Source: Acanthopleura granulata
Taxonomy: Eukaryota > Mollusca > Polyplacophora > Chitonida > Chitonidae
NCBI GenBank assembly: GCA_016165875.1
Contig: JABBOT010000002.1
Span: forward strand, 37,909,868 to 37,973,867
Direction of reading: 5' to 3'
Length of the DNA stretch: 64,000 bases
This document shows positions 36,575 to 47,952 of this stretch, piece after piece; position 1 is the stretch's first letter; each line of letters opens with the position of its first letter. Both the position numbers and the translations under genes were made by a program. The notes beneath the pieces are model-generated. The model was not told the DNA's origin and made no database searches. It saw only the letters and a program-made list of their open reading frames with translations.

Positions 36575-37563
36575 CCTCTGCCTTAAGATATTCGATTCTA
36601 TATTTTTTTTTGTTTTCACGCTGACCAGGTCTGTGTCTGACCTACATTTTTTTCTCTGTGTACGTGATAGCTTGCACTGGAATTCAGTCGCACGTTCTCC
36701 AGGATTCTGTGTTTATGAGTTCGTGTCATTGTACATAGAGCGTACATTCTGGAAAGATGTAAACATGTTCACTTGGTATGGTTCTTTAAACCAAAGAGAA
36801 TTTTCTTTACAGCAGCCTATAAATATGAGCGACGAAATTGTTAAGCTCGCAGTCATTTTAGATATGTCCAAATGTAAGCGGTCATTTTATTGATGTCCAC
36901 TTGAAGCAGTCGTATTTACGTCTACTTAAAGATTTTGTGGGGTTTGGAGATATACGTCATTTTGTACTCCATTTTTGTGTACGTAGCACTTTGTGAGCTT
37001 GTGTTTCGCCACTTGCTATTTGGTCAGAGACATTCTGTTGGAGCTGCTATTGCTCACCGTCTCTTTGTTCAATGACATGCATTTCATCCCAGTTTACCCT
37101 GAAAGTGACTTTGTGTATACTTCCGAGGAGTGAAACAAAAATCGCCAGTTCGGCATCACGGACGTTATTGTCATCCCGTCTGCCTAGGAGAATTGCAACT
37201 TGCCGGAGAATTGGATATATACAATAGTTGGAGTACCGTGCCATCCGCTGTTCGTCACTACAGGACTGTGATCCTTCGATTTCTGAATTCCCAACGACTG
37301 TGGATTCTACATTTACGTGGACTGACTTGCCTTTTGAAGCCGAAATATTCCTTATGGAGTTGGACGCTGTCATCAGTAAGAAACTATATATTTTTGTAAT
37401 TATCTGTATTGTTGTGTACATTATTGTCATTTGTACTATTTGTTTGTTTTGTTCAAATATATCTATTGAACTTATTCACGCGTCTTCGTGTTTCTTTGTT
37501 TGATCTTGTGTAAGGCCTGTCGCTGTCTGAGAGTTGAACAAGCCATTTGTTTATCAATTTTCC
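36575..37563 (+). repeat. ~1 kb interspersed repeat (element 1), copy 2
   Basis: Longest + strand copy. It has a TATA-like CCTATAAATATGAGCGACGA near 36815 and ends CTGTCTGAGAGTTGAACAAGCC at about 37546. From about 36810 on it is also the left end of the segmental duplication with 47953. Confidence 0.75.
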
Positions 37564-37850
37564 TCTCCGATAGCGGTACCCTTTCAGTGCCATCTATCAT
37601 GATTGGTAATATACCACCGAGACAGCAGACTTGCGGGTATTTTTCAAGAACTTTCCCCAACTTTCATGTTCGCATCCCGGGATCACCCCAATTTTTAAAC
37701 AAAACCACACACACTGCAGGGGATTCCCAACTCTTCCTTCCAGAACATTCCACCTCACGCCCCATTACATATAACGCACAATCCCTTACTTATTGTGTAA
37801 GGAGGAGCCGCTCCTCAATCCCCAAACGAAAATAACACAATATCTCTGAT

Positions 37851-37982
37851 TCTCTTATACTACTTACGCCGGCGGCCAGCATTATGGTGGGAAGAAACCG
37901 AGCAGAGCCCGGGGGAAACCCACGACCACCCTCAGGATGCTGACAGGCCTTCCCACGTACAGCAAGAGAGGAAGCCAGCATG
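37851..37982 (-). mobile_element. SINE fragment
   Basis: Reverse-strand body: CGGCGGCCAGCATTATGGTG, GAGCAGAGCCCGGGGGAAAC and GAGAGGAAGCCAGCATGA. Head and tail are lost. Confidence 0.85.
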
Positions 37983-38515
37983 ATAATGCCGACTTAGTTG
38001 AATTGCTGCCGAACTTGCACGCCATATCCAAGAGACCAGACATGACCACAGGTCCACGCTAATGCCAACATTTTGGAAATTGCTGCCATATTTGCAAGCC
38101 ATATCGAAGAGGTCAGATTCTCCGTCCATAGTTATTTGCTGGAGTAGTTTACTCATTGTAAACTCCAAGGAATTTGGAGTGAAGGCTCTTGATGCAATAT
38201 CTTTGACACACTCTTTTTTTTGCAATAATCACGTTATCACATTTATTGAAATCGTCACAAATTTCACTGAATAAAAGACATGTCTGAAGTCGAGATATGC
38301 ACATGCAATAAGTGCGATTGCATATTTCTTTGGAATTAAGGACAATTCAAAATTGACAATATCATGTTTGTCATAAAGTCCAGGTAAGATGTATCATTTG
38401 AAGAAACGATAGCCTGGTTTAATTCCAGCGAAGATCGATTTATATCTTTCACATCCTTTGCTTTATACGGTTGTTTCAAGCTAGCAAATCATCATCATGC
38501 CACCTGATGGCAAGT

Positions 38516-38700
38516 CGAACCTAACGACGATTACTCGTTTTTAACGTCTTCATACAGTCATATTCATACAGCTGTCTGCTCTGCCTGGGGTCGGTAAACC
38601 CCTTGGGTTGATAAATGGATTCCCCAGTGATACTAATGAGAAGTTCAATCAACTCCATGACCAACGAGAAATCACAAAAATGGTAACCTTGATTGTAGTG
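38516..38700. repeat. Repeat B copy
   Basis: Diverged relative of 40375-40580, 47225-47420 and 50706-50900, sharing TTGATAAATGGATTC, GAGAAGTTCAA and CAACGAGAAATC. Probably 3' flank sequence of an ancestral CRS unit rather than a mobile element. Confidence 0.6.
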
Positions 38701-39083
38701 AAAATGAGGATTTTGCCTTGACGTTAATGTAGCTGTAACCGGTTTTATTGAACACGAAATTTAATCCGTTAAATCTCTGTGGGGTACAGGAGTATTTCTT
38801 TATTTATATACTCACAATTGATCGCATTAATGAGAGGCACCTGGGTTATTACGCTACACTAACGCACTAAATGGCACAATGGTATAGACAGTAGAAAAAT
38901 TTCATGTGGAATCTCCCTTATATTGCGTACAATAAATAGCAATGGCTTGCTTGATGTAGACAAGTGATTTTTGGAAAGGTGTCCTGACATTGGCAATCTG
39001 CCTACCATAATAACATAGGCAAGTATGTGCAGAGTGAGCTTGTCCCAAGTAAAGTGGCACTCGCCTCCACTGGAGCAGTCATT

Positions 39084-39305
39084 GGGGGCGTGGCCGAGAG
39101 GTCATTGTGATACCGCGGCACAATGATTCATTTTTTATTCATCAATTTGGTCGCAAAGAGTTCAAGTCCAGTTCGTGCTGGCTTCCTCTATAGCCATACT
39201 TGTGAAAGTCTTCTAACAACGTGCGAATCGTTAGTGGTTTCTCCCGCCATCGTATAAGTGAAATATTCTTCAGGACGACGTATTCAAATTAATCTTCAAT
39301 GAAAT
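39084..39305 (+). mobile_element. Diverged SINE copy
   Basis: GGGGGCGTGGCCGAGAGGTC head, AGTTCAAGTCCAGTTCGTGC, CGCCATCGTATAAGTGAAAT and TTCTTCAGGACGACGTATTC. It lies upstream of the first pseudogene and was copied with it to 49414. Confidence 0.75.
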
Positions 39306-39447
39306 GAGTAAATATATGAACACACCTTTTAACAGCTAGGACACAGGCGGTGTTGCTTCAAACTCGGCCACGGATAGGACTTTATCCATTCCACGTTCTT
39401 GCTCTCTGTGTTATCATTCCGAAACTTGTACCTTTCGCTCTTCACAG

Positions 39448-40038
39448 CCAGCATAGAGGCAACGGCCAACTGTTACGGCTACCCGCTCGTCTACAACTTC
39501 TATGACATGCTGGCCTAGATCTACATGTATTGCTAAATATCTAAGTTATGCCAGAGTGTGAGCAGTGTGGCGATCATGTACCTGCGATCGATGACGTGTC
39601 ATCAGATTTGTGCTGAGAAGTCGTGAGTTCCACTGACCTGGTGTTAAAATGGTTTTCTTGATCATTTTCTCATCCATCGGAGAAAACACGGTTTTAGGAA
39701 ATATTCTGACTCTTTGGAGTCTAAAAAACGACAATTATATGAAATAAACTGGCTCTTTATTTCCAAGATTCCGATATTGAAAATCAGTGATGTGTGCACA
39801 TGTCTTTGTGTTTTATGATCTGGTTTTCACCATTTGTGAAATGGTCATAATACTCGCTTCAGTGACCTACTCATTTTATTATTTCAGAATGTCGTGTTTC
39901 AGAATGTCGCTGAGAACTCTGACAGTGAGCCTGATCAAGGTGTAGCTGGCCTGAGTATGCACACTTATTCTGTGGATCTGTGGATCATTCGGCCTCAGTT
40001 GCTGCTGTTGTTCTCAGATGTATAATGCTCTGTGGTGA
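39448..40038 (+). pseudogene. CRS pseudogene 1
   Basis: Exon-2-like 39448-39622 and exon-3-like 39888-40038, with splice sites still present (TTCACAG|CC; TC|GTGAG; TTTCAG|AA). No exon 1 was found upstream. In exon 2 the conserved CTGGCCCAG has become CTGGCCTAG (Gln to stop), followed by a one-base insertion; further changes hit the Arg-Arg-Ser-Cys region. In exon 3 about 45 bases (the part encoding YHVYKNPPIL) are missing, so FQ- runs into AENSDS, and the CCC end is scrambled. The two main lesions are shared with pseudogene 2, so it was dead before the segmental duplication. Its intact parts resemble CRS-C most. Confidence 0.92.
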
Positions 40039-40374
40039 CAGAACAGAAGACTGGCTTAACGAGGTACATGTGAATCGACAGTCACCGAAATGTTCATTTT
40101 TAGGGCGTGTCGGTTTAGGTATATATGCTATCAATATTAAATTGAACATTTGCAGTTTGTTCCCTAAGAATTCTACACGTTTTGATTTCTTCCGTATAAA
40201 ATGCATATTTTGAAGTGCAAATTTTAAACCTACCCTTATTAAATAAATTCGGTGGATAGTAGACTGACTCAACGTTATGTTGCAAGGGACTAATAACGAC
40301 AACATCACATTGTAAACGTGCAAGTCCATCTTTTTGCTCCCGCTCTATTACTCAGAGCTTCGTAAGAGAGACTC

Positions 40375-40580
40375 ATTGAGCCCAAGAACGATTACCCGTT
40401 ATGAACGCCTGAATATAGTCACATTCATACGAGAACAGTTGTACGATATGTGCCCCTGGATGGGGTCGGCCACAATTTGTACTCGAAAAACCTATGCACT
40501 GTTGATAAATGGATTCTTCATTTTAATTACGAGAAGTTCAAGCAAGTCAATGAACAACGAGAAAATCCTAGGAATATAGT
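40375..40580. repeat. Repeat B copy after pseudogene 1
   Basis: Holds an 81-codon + ORF (40334-40579) that is identical at 50665-50910. The identity is explained by the recent duplication; no domain is seen and older copies do not keep the frame. Confidence 0.6.
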
Positions 40581-40867
40581 CAATTATAAGATAAGTTCAC
40601 ATATATGACGGCAGCTACCTCTAGCGGGCCTACCCGTAGATTATTATCTATAGGGGCTAAACCCTATAGATAATCCTTCGTATTCAATCCAGCCGTATTT
40701 TATCAACATACCGTTCTCTCCCTCTCAGTTTGATGTTGGCATCAATAAAACATTTATTTCCGTAGTCTCACATCTCTATCACGGTATGTTGATAAAATAC
40801 GACTGGATTGTGTACAAAGCATCTAGGGTTTAGCCTCCAGAGATATCTATGGGCACGCTCGCTAGAG

Positions 40868-41036
40868 CTAGACGGCGGCCAGCATTGTGATGGATCTAAT
40901 CCAAGGGAACCCACGCTGGAGGACCTACCCACGTACGACCGGAAAGAAAGCCAGCGCGTCAGCTGGGCTTGAACACACGTCGATTGCACTGGGGAGAGAC
41001 ATCTGAGTCATTACACTGCACCACCGCGCTAACCGG
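40868..41036 (-). mobile_element. SINE fragment
   Basis: GACGGCGGCCAGCATTGTGA through CAGCTGGGCTTGAACACACG to GCGCTAACCGG; copied to 51199-51378, where the body is less deleted. Confidence 0.8.
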
Positions 41037-41382
41037 TATAGTGGTATATAGAGTAGATAAATCCCAAGTGTAATCTCCCTGATATTGCGTACCACAAGTA
41101 ATAATTACATTCTTGATGTAGACAAGTGAATTTTGGGTAGGGAGGCGGACCGCGTGTGCCAAGCAGGTATTAATAAAAGATATAATTTGTTTGCTTACTC
41201 GATGCCTTTTTAGCACCACACGCAAGAATTTTCCACTTGTACGATGACGGTTGGTTTTATGATTGGAGGAAACCGGAGTGCCGATGTTAAACCAGCGAGA
41301 TTGTATTTTGGCAGGTTCTTCGCAAACTTTCTCATGGGTAAGATACAAGCTGAAATGTCTCTTTTAAATGAGCTTTGCCCGG

Positions 41383-41468
41383 TTTCATCCAACTATAATG
41401 CTGGCCGCCGTCGTAGAAGTGAAATATTCTTAAGTACGATGTAAAACACCAATGAAATAAATGAATAA
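41383..41468 (+). mobile_element. SINE 3' fragment
   Basis: CCCGGTTTCATCCAACTATA, GGCCGCCGTCGTAGAAGTGA, ACACCAATGAAATAAATGAA; copied to 51713-51812. Confidence 0.85.
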
Positions 41469-41757
41469 ATGAATCCAATTTGAGCGCGCATTTTCCTCTT
41501 CTATCAGGTCACAAAGGTGAGTCGGACTTGCACCTGATCAGTGCAGTGTATGATCTGGATACTTGCTAAATGAAGGGAAGAGGAGAAATTTTCATCAACC
41601 TAATCAAAGCCTTTTAAGTGTATCATAAGTCTCTTTGTGTTGTTTTCATGTGATTACTTATTAAATGTCACGAAAATATTGCATTTACACCAGTGACGTC
41701 CAATAAATTGAAATTAACATCACCTCATAATGTTTACGTCATTCTCTTCGATCTCTT

Positions 41758-41892
41758 ACCAGCTCATGCCGGTTTCCTCTCCGGTCGTACGTGTGAAGGT
41801 CTGCCATCAACCTGCGGATGGTCGTGGGTGCACGCCGCCGTCGTATAAATAAAATACGAGTGCGAGGTAAAACACCAATCAAATAAATCAAT
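41758..41892 (+). mobile_element. SINE 3' fragment
   Basis: CTCATGCCGGTTTCCTCTCC, CAACCTGCGGATGGTCGTGG, CCGCCGTCGTATAAATAAAA and ACACCAATCAAATAAA; copied to 52115-52212. Confidence 0.85.
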
Positions 41893-42184
41893 CTCTTGCT
41901 ACTGTTTATGCATTGACATGGACAGTTGGCCTAATAAAACGCTAGATCCGGTAAACTGACAAGAGACAGGCTCCCATGAGTTACGTGTAACCATTTGCAT
42001 ACCATCACACCGCCATAGCTCGCCGGTCTTGCTCTGTATGCAGTAGTCTTCTAGATCGCTGTAAGTTCGCCACTTTGGTTTCACAGACCAAAAGTGACCT
42101 GTGGAGGTAGGTAGTCAGGAACAACAGGTCTATCTCTTATACCATCAACTTTTGCTACATACACACTTCCAAAATATTACTCTT

Positions 42185-42701
42185 TTTTCTGGAACTTCAT
42201 GGTGAAAGACTTTTGAGGACCGCGGTAGGGACCCTCCTAGAGAAGCGAAACTTAAACCATGACGTCACGAGAAAAAGGTCACTGAAAGCGATACTAAACT
42301 CAAACTCGAAACGTCTCCCAGTGTTACTGTTTACCACCTGTTAGGAGATGTCACCAAAGCATTAACTCTCATTGTCCAATAGGCGCCTGACATAATAAGG
42401 ACTCTCCGGGAGCAAGGTTTCATGTTTATTTCTACGCGAGTATTAAGTCATTCTGATTGGCTGAGAGAGCTGGATATAGGGTGACAATGATGAAACACCA
42501 TACACCCGATAGTCTGAGGCTGGCTGTGTGGACAATGTGGATCTAAAGCGACGCTACGTCACGTTGTGTCACGCCACACACTATTCGACACACATCCAGT
42601 ACAGGATCTTGTCAATGCTATAAAACATCTGTACGAAATTCAAGATATTGTGTTTGTGGTTCCTCGTCGCTTTATGCCAAAGACACACACTGAAGAAAAC
42701 G
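42185..42701 (+). promoter_or_regulatory. CRS-C promoter region
   Basis: Conserved with CRS-D (near identical) and CRS-B. It includes CCATGACGTCACGAGAAAAA, GCTACGTCACGTTGTGTCAC followed by GCCACACAC, and a consensus TATAAAA at 42619-42625, 83 bp before the ATG. The TSS would be near 42650. Confidence 0.7.
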
Positions 42702-45438
42702 ATGATTGCTGTGTGGTCGATCCTAGTTGTGGCCTTGACTTCAGGTAAGCATTTTGACATTGTAAATTACTCCTCCATTCAAAACAAATCAGTGAATCAT
42801 CCACCATACGGGCTATACATATCATTCTTAGTATCATTAGCAGGGGCATGTGATTGACATTATGATTTCAATCTGCGCAGCAAATGCTTAGGATTAACTA
42901 AGGAATATCTCATGTTGGGATGAAATGTTTTGGCTGAGTGACTTAGATGCCACTAGGACACACGACGTGTGGGTTTAATTACACCGTCGGACATTCTCTC
43001 TAGTGGTACGGGGGGAGGCATGGTGACAAGTGTAGACAGCACGCGCATTGGGTCGCTTGTGTCTTACATGGAGAGGACTTGACCTACAATAATATGGCAT
43101 ACACGGCTTACTCTTCATTAGAAATCCTTGTGTCACATTTGTCATTCATTTGAAAATCTTTCATGCGAATGGTAATTGTAGATCTTGTACAATCATGGTG
43201 GTAATGTCCATGTTTATTTACATGTAAGAGAACTTGTTCTTTCCACAATATGTTCTTCTTGTACTAGAGTTTGTCATTTTGTTTCTACTTTTACAAATGC
43301 ATGGCATACGCAGTTATATATTTATTTTACAAGATATAGGAAAACGGGATTGGCGAACAGGTAAATGTTGATGACGGTATATATTATTTGACCAATAGCA
43401 CATATCCATACGCTGGCAAGTACAGAGGGAGCTTTTCCAAATAAAGGAATACTTGGATCCAGTGGAGCAGCTATTCTTTGACCAGCCTTAATTCAGCACC
43501 GAGACCAATTTTTTTGTAGGGTAGCGTCCTACTTATTTCTTAAGCAATTGAATATATGTACCCCTCTACATACCAGTAAATCTTACCTCTTTATTGTTCT
43601 AACGATAAACTTAAACAGAAGAAACTCATTTTTCTCTGTACATATTTCGCGAACGTTCTTGGACAATAAATGACCTACATATAATGGCACTGGCATCTAC
43701 ATGTTACAGAAATTCAAATTCTGTTTTTAACAATATTAAAAACAAAGTGCCAAAGTCCGAACCTAGTGTAAACACAAGTCGGTCCTTTTTCTTTCAATTG
43801 TCCTGGAAGCGGAGTTCCACAATTAACCAACACCTCTGTCCCTTTATGTCAACTCTTATGGTTTTAATACCCGGCAATCTTCTTCGAAAATAAATTGAAA
43901 CAACCTCAAATTGTACTGTATTCAAGCAGTCACGAATAACATGGAAACTGTAATTATACCCAAGGTATTATACGATTGACACTGACGAGATGGCAGTTAG
44001 ATGATAAGAATAGGTAGATTCGAACAGAACACTTCGACTCTTCGACATTTTGTTTCTTACTTCTATTTCCATGCACCTAATCAGGAGCTAGTCAGATCAT
44101 AAGCATTAAAGAGAGCTTATGTGAACAAGTGATTTTATGAACAGAACGGGCAAGTGGTGGTGGAGGGGCTCCGTGGCCGATGCGTCAGAGTCGTAAACAA
44201 CGATTCTCAAAAATGCGGTCGCCAACAGTTCATATCAAGCTCATTCTGGCATCCTCTCCAGTCGCACGTGGGAAAGTCTGCCAACAACCTGTGAATACCA
44301 TGTTTTCCCCCCAGTTCTGCCTGGTTTCCTCTGGCCATCGTATAAGTGAAATATTCTTAAAGACGACGTACTTCAACTAATTTTCAGTCAAATAAAAAAA
44401 ATGTTTGACCACAACTTTCAACAGCTAGGCTACCCGAAGTGTTTGTTCAAATCCGGGATTGGGAGAGACTTTGTCCATACCACGCTCTTGCTCTCTGTGT
44501 TACGATAAGCTCTCCCCGACGTTCGTCTTTCCTGCAACATACTCTAGCGATTACTGAGGACTAATTGTCTTCCGTCAGTATGGAGAGCAGATATGTACGT
44601 TCGTCAAATAACTTGCCAAAGGTCAGTAGCTGAACACCAGCATTCCCGTTTCTTCCAAACTATGTTATCATATGAACATGTATAAACACACCTTTTAACA
44701 GCTAGGACACAGGCGGTGTTGCTTCAAACTCGACCAAGGATAGGACTTTATCCATTCCAAGCTCTTATTCTCTGTGTTATCATTCCGAAGTTTGTACATT
44801 TTCTCTCTTCACAGCCAGCATAGAGGCAACGGCCAACTGCTACGGCTACCCGCTCGTCTACAACTTCTATGACATGCTGGCCCAGTCTACCTGTACTGCT
44901 AAATATCCAAGTTATGCCAGAGTGTGGGCCATGAGACGATCATGTTCCGGGGCCACGAAGACGTGTCATCAGATTTGTGCTGAGAAGTCGTGAGTTCCAC
45001 TGACCTCGTGTTAAAATAGTTTTCTTGATCATTTTCTCATCCATCGGAGAAAACACGGTTTTATGAAATATTCTGACTCTTTGAAGTCTCAAAAACAACA
45101 ATTATAGAAAACAAACTGGCTCTTTATTTCCAAGATTCCGATATTGAAAATCAGTGATGTGTGCACATGTCTTTGTGTTTTATAATCTGGTTTTCACCAT
45201 TTGTGAAAAGGGGATAAAACTGGTTTCAGTGACGTACTTATTTTATTATTTCAGCCTGTCGTGCTTCCAGACGTACCACGTGTACAAGAATCCTCCAATC
45301 CTGGCTGAGAACTCTGACAGTCAGCCTGATCAAGGTGTAGCTGGCCTGAGTATGCACACTTATTCTGACGGCTGCGGAACATCCGGCTGCGGCCCCAATT
45401 ACTGCTGTTGTTCTGGGCCGTATAATGCTCTGGTATAA
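42702..45438 (+). CDS. CRS-C: small secreted cysteine-rich protein (mosaic)
   Basis: Exons 42702-42744, 44815-44989 and 45255-45438; 133 codons plus stop; introns of 2,070 bp (phase 1) and 265 bp (phase 2). The leader is MIAVWSILVVALTS; exon 2 has LVYNFYDMLAQSTCTAKY and RVWAMRRSC; exon 3 has YHVYKNPPILAENSD, a shortened CGTSGCGPNYCCCSG and ends NALV. The mature part has 11 cysteines. Promoter, exon 1 and most of intron 1 are near-copies of CRS-D. From about 44675 onward, including exons 2-3 and the 3' flank, the gene instead resembles the two pseudogenes. No AATAAA was seen close after the stop. Function unknown; a secreted disulfide-rich protein is inferred. Confidence 0.9.
44165..44402 (+). 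mobile_element. Old SINE in CRS-C intron 1
   Basis: Degraded head GGGGCTCCGTGGCCGATGCG, then CAACAACCTGTGAATACCAT, GTATAAGTGAAATATTCTTA and an AATAAAAAAA tail. A still more decayed counterpart is at 54500-54716. Confidence 0.75.
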
Positions 45439-45689
45439 GAGAACAGAACACAGGCTTAGCAAGCTATACGTGAATCCACACTCAAGGAAATGTCCATTTT
45501 AGGGCGTGTCGTTTTTGTTTACATGTAATCAATATTAAACTCAACATTTGCAGTTTCTTCCATAAGCGATTCTACATGTTTTGATTTCTTTGATACAAAA
45601 AGATCATTTTCAAGTGCAGATTCTTGAACATACCCTTTTGAAGTAAGTTCAGTAGACAGCGGGTTGCTCCATACTGAATAACAAACTGA

Positions 45690-45855
45690 TTGGCGTTTAA
45701 CGTTGTGCTCACGGATTTTCCACCTACATTGATTGGCGTTTCACGTTATGCGCACGGATTTTCCACCTACATGATAGCGACCGGATTCATGAGTGAAGGA
45801 AATCGGAGACCCTGACCTTCGCCAGATAAACCTGTCTATGTAGGTGTAACAGGGC
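45690..45855. repeat. 3' flank repeat shared by CRS-C and CRS-D
   Basis: TGATTGGCGTTTAACGTTGT and ACGGATTTTCCACCTACAT (twice), then GAGTGAAGGAAATCGGAGAC. It matches 56225-56400 downstream of CRS-D, possibly a further old SINE-like element on -. Confidence 0.6.
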
Positions 45856-45856
45856 T

Positions 45857-46680
45857 ATGCTGCCTCACTTAAGCACCCGACTGAAGTCACCAGACACCCC
45901 TGACACCTCACCCTTTCACAGTGTACAGACACCAGGCCTCAAACAATCACAGCATACAGTCACCAGACCTCGTGGACACCTCAAACAGAGTACAAACACC
46001 AGACATCGTGGATGCCTCATCCAGCCACAGTATATTGTCACCAGACATTGTGGACGCCTCACCCAGTCACAGTATACTGACACCAGATGTAGTGGACCCC
46101 TCACTCAGTCACAGTATACTGACACTAGATATGGTGGATGCCTCATCCAGTAACAGTATACTGCTACCAGACACCCCTGACACCTGACAGATTTTCACAG
46201 TATACTGACACCAGACATCGTGGACACCTCACCCATTCACAGAATGATGACATCAGACCCCGTGGACGCCTCACCCACTCACGGTATACAGACACCAGAT
46301 GCCGTTCACGCCTCACTCAATTACTGTATACTGACACGTCAAGGTGGACGCCTCACTAATTCACAGTATACTGACACCAGTTACCGTCGACGCATCACCC
46401 TTTCACAGTATACTGACACCAGACACCATCAACGCTTCACTCAGTCACAGTCTATTAACACCAGAAACTGTTCAATCCTAATGCAGTCACAGTATACTGA
46501 CACCAGATAGCGTGGACGCCTCGCCTACTCACACTATAACGACACCACTCACAGCCGACGCCTCACCCAGTCACAGTATAATGGCACTAGACATCACAGA
46601 CGCCTCACCCTGTAACAGTATACTGACACCAGATATCATAAACTTGTCACCCAGTCACAGTATACTGACACCAGACAGGC
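45857..46680. repeat. 42-bp minisatellite
   Basis: About 19 units of CACAGTATACTGACACCAGA then CATCGTGGACGCCTCACCCA plus GT. The 42-bp period equals 14 codons, so several + frames stay open (45857-46153, 45921-46187, 46220-46510, 46512-46991). A single degenerate relative lies at about 56393-56465 after CRS-D, so the expansion began from an ancestral 3' flank. Confidence 0.92.
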
Positions 46681-47224
46681 TTCTCCCGGTATATGTATTT
46701 TTTGCCTTAAAATCCGAAGATCGAAAGACCGACACAGTAAATTCCAAGTCAATAGTTTTAAAAGACGAATTTGAACTCGTACAAACCGAAAAACAAATCG
46801 CCAGTGCATATACTCAAAAGTGTGAGGAATACGATCAACTTTACATTAACTCATTCTACATTTTTCCAGTTTTATCTTACTTATTAGAAACAATTACGAA
46901 GCAAGAGTCCCAGAGAACCTGGAACCTAAGGTCCGTAAATACTTACAACACTCAGCGTAAGCCTAAAGGAATATGGAATGAAGGTCTTTGATGGAATATC
47001 CTTGACGCACTCGTTTTTGGAATAATAACTTCTGAAGAATCTGCAGTCTCCTCTAAATGAAGAGAAGGTGGATTTACATGTTTCTTATCCTTTGCTTTAT
47101 ACGCTTGTTTAAAGCTAGCAGACCATCAGCATCCTATATCCAACACTTTCTGGCCATCTCACTTCCTCGAAGTTTCCCCATCTCAAGCTAGCAGATCATC
47201 ATCATATGGTAATGAGAAAAATCG
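46681..47224. other. Non-coding stretch after the minisatellite
   Basis: The 159-codon ORF 46512-46991 runs out of the minisatellite into this DNA (LKDEFELVQTEKQIASAYT). This part is unlike the repeat, but no family, start or splice context supports a gene. Confidence 0.35.
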
Positions 47225-47420
47225 AGCCTAACGACGATCCCTCGTTATTAACGCCGGCGTATAGTCATGCTCATACGTCGTAAGTTGTGCGTCTGTGGCC
47301 TGCATGGGGTAGGTCACAATTATCGAAATATCTATGCACTGTTGATAAATTCATTTCCTGATTGCTACCGATGAGAAATTCAAGCAACTCAATGAACAAC
47401 GAGGAATCAGATACATAGTA
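47225..47420. repeat. Repeat B copy
   Basis: GAGCCTAACGACGATCCCTC, ATCTATGCACTGTTGATAAA and TCAATGAACAACGAGGAATC; an older relative of 40375-40580. Confidence 0.6.
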
Positions 47421-47526
47421 ACTTTCTATGTAGTGGAAATGACGCTGTTAACTTTGGCGTTAATGTAGCATTGACTGATTTTATTAAACATGAAATTCAA
47501 TTGGTTAAATCTCTGTGAGGTATGGC

Positions 47527-47768
47527 AGTATTTATTTATTTATTTGTTTGTTTGTTTCCTGTTTTACCCCCATACTCAAGGTTATTTGACTTATACGACA
47601 GCGGTCAGCATTATGATGAGAAGAAACCTGCCAGAGCATGTAGTATTTCCGCAATCATTCGCAAGGACGACAAGAGAGAAAACCAGCGCGCGAGCTGAGC
47701 TTTAACTCACAGCCATCACATTGGTGGGAGGCACCTTAGTCATTACGCTGCACTAACGCGCTAACCGG
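47527..47768 (-). mobile_element. SINE copy, nearly complete
   Basis: Starts with a TTTATTTATTTGTTTGTTTG tail and runs through GACAGCGGTCAGCATTATGA to GCTGCACTAACGCGCTAACC, losing the very end of the head. Confidence 0.85.
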
Positions 47769-47952
47769 TATAGTTGTATAGAGAGTAGAGAAATCCCAAG
47801 TGGAATCCCCCGGATTCTAACAGGTAATAGTAAATAACTTAATGGATTTGCTTATTTGATGCCTGCTGAACGCGACACTCAAGAATTTTTCCACTTGTAC
47901 GATGGCAGTTGGTTTTATGAATGGAGGAAACCGAAATGCCCATCCAGAATTT

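Larger units (their letters stand above)
36810..44640. repeat. Segmental duplication unit 1 (pseudogene plus start of CRS-C)
   Basis: Matches 47950-54930. Offsets are near 10,331 in most parts, for example the same 81-codon ORF at 40334 and 50665. Unit 2 lacks 37567-38238 of this unit. Identity is very high to about 44060, then lower to about 44670, where CRS-C changes to a different relative. Confidence 0.9.

Noticed and set aside
40334..40579. Conserved 81-codon gene (identical at 50665-50910)
   Set aside because: Identity follows from the recent segmental duplication; the older related copies at 38516 and 47225 do not keep the frame.
46512..46991. 159-codon protein-coding ORF
   Set aside because: The first third is the 42-bp minisatellite, whose period keeps frames open, and the rest has no homology cue or splice context.
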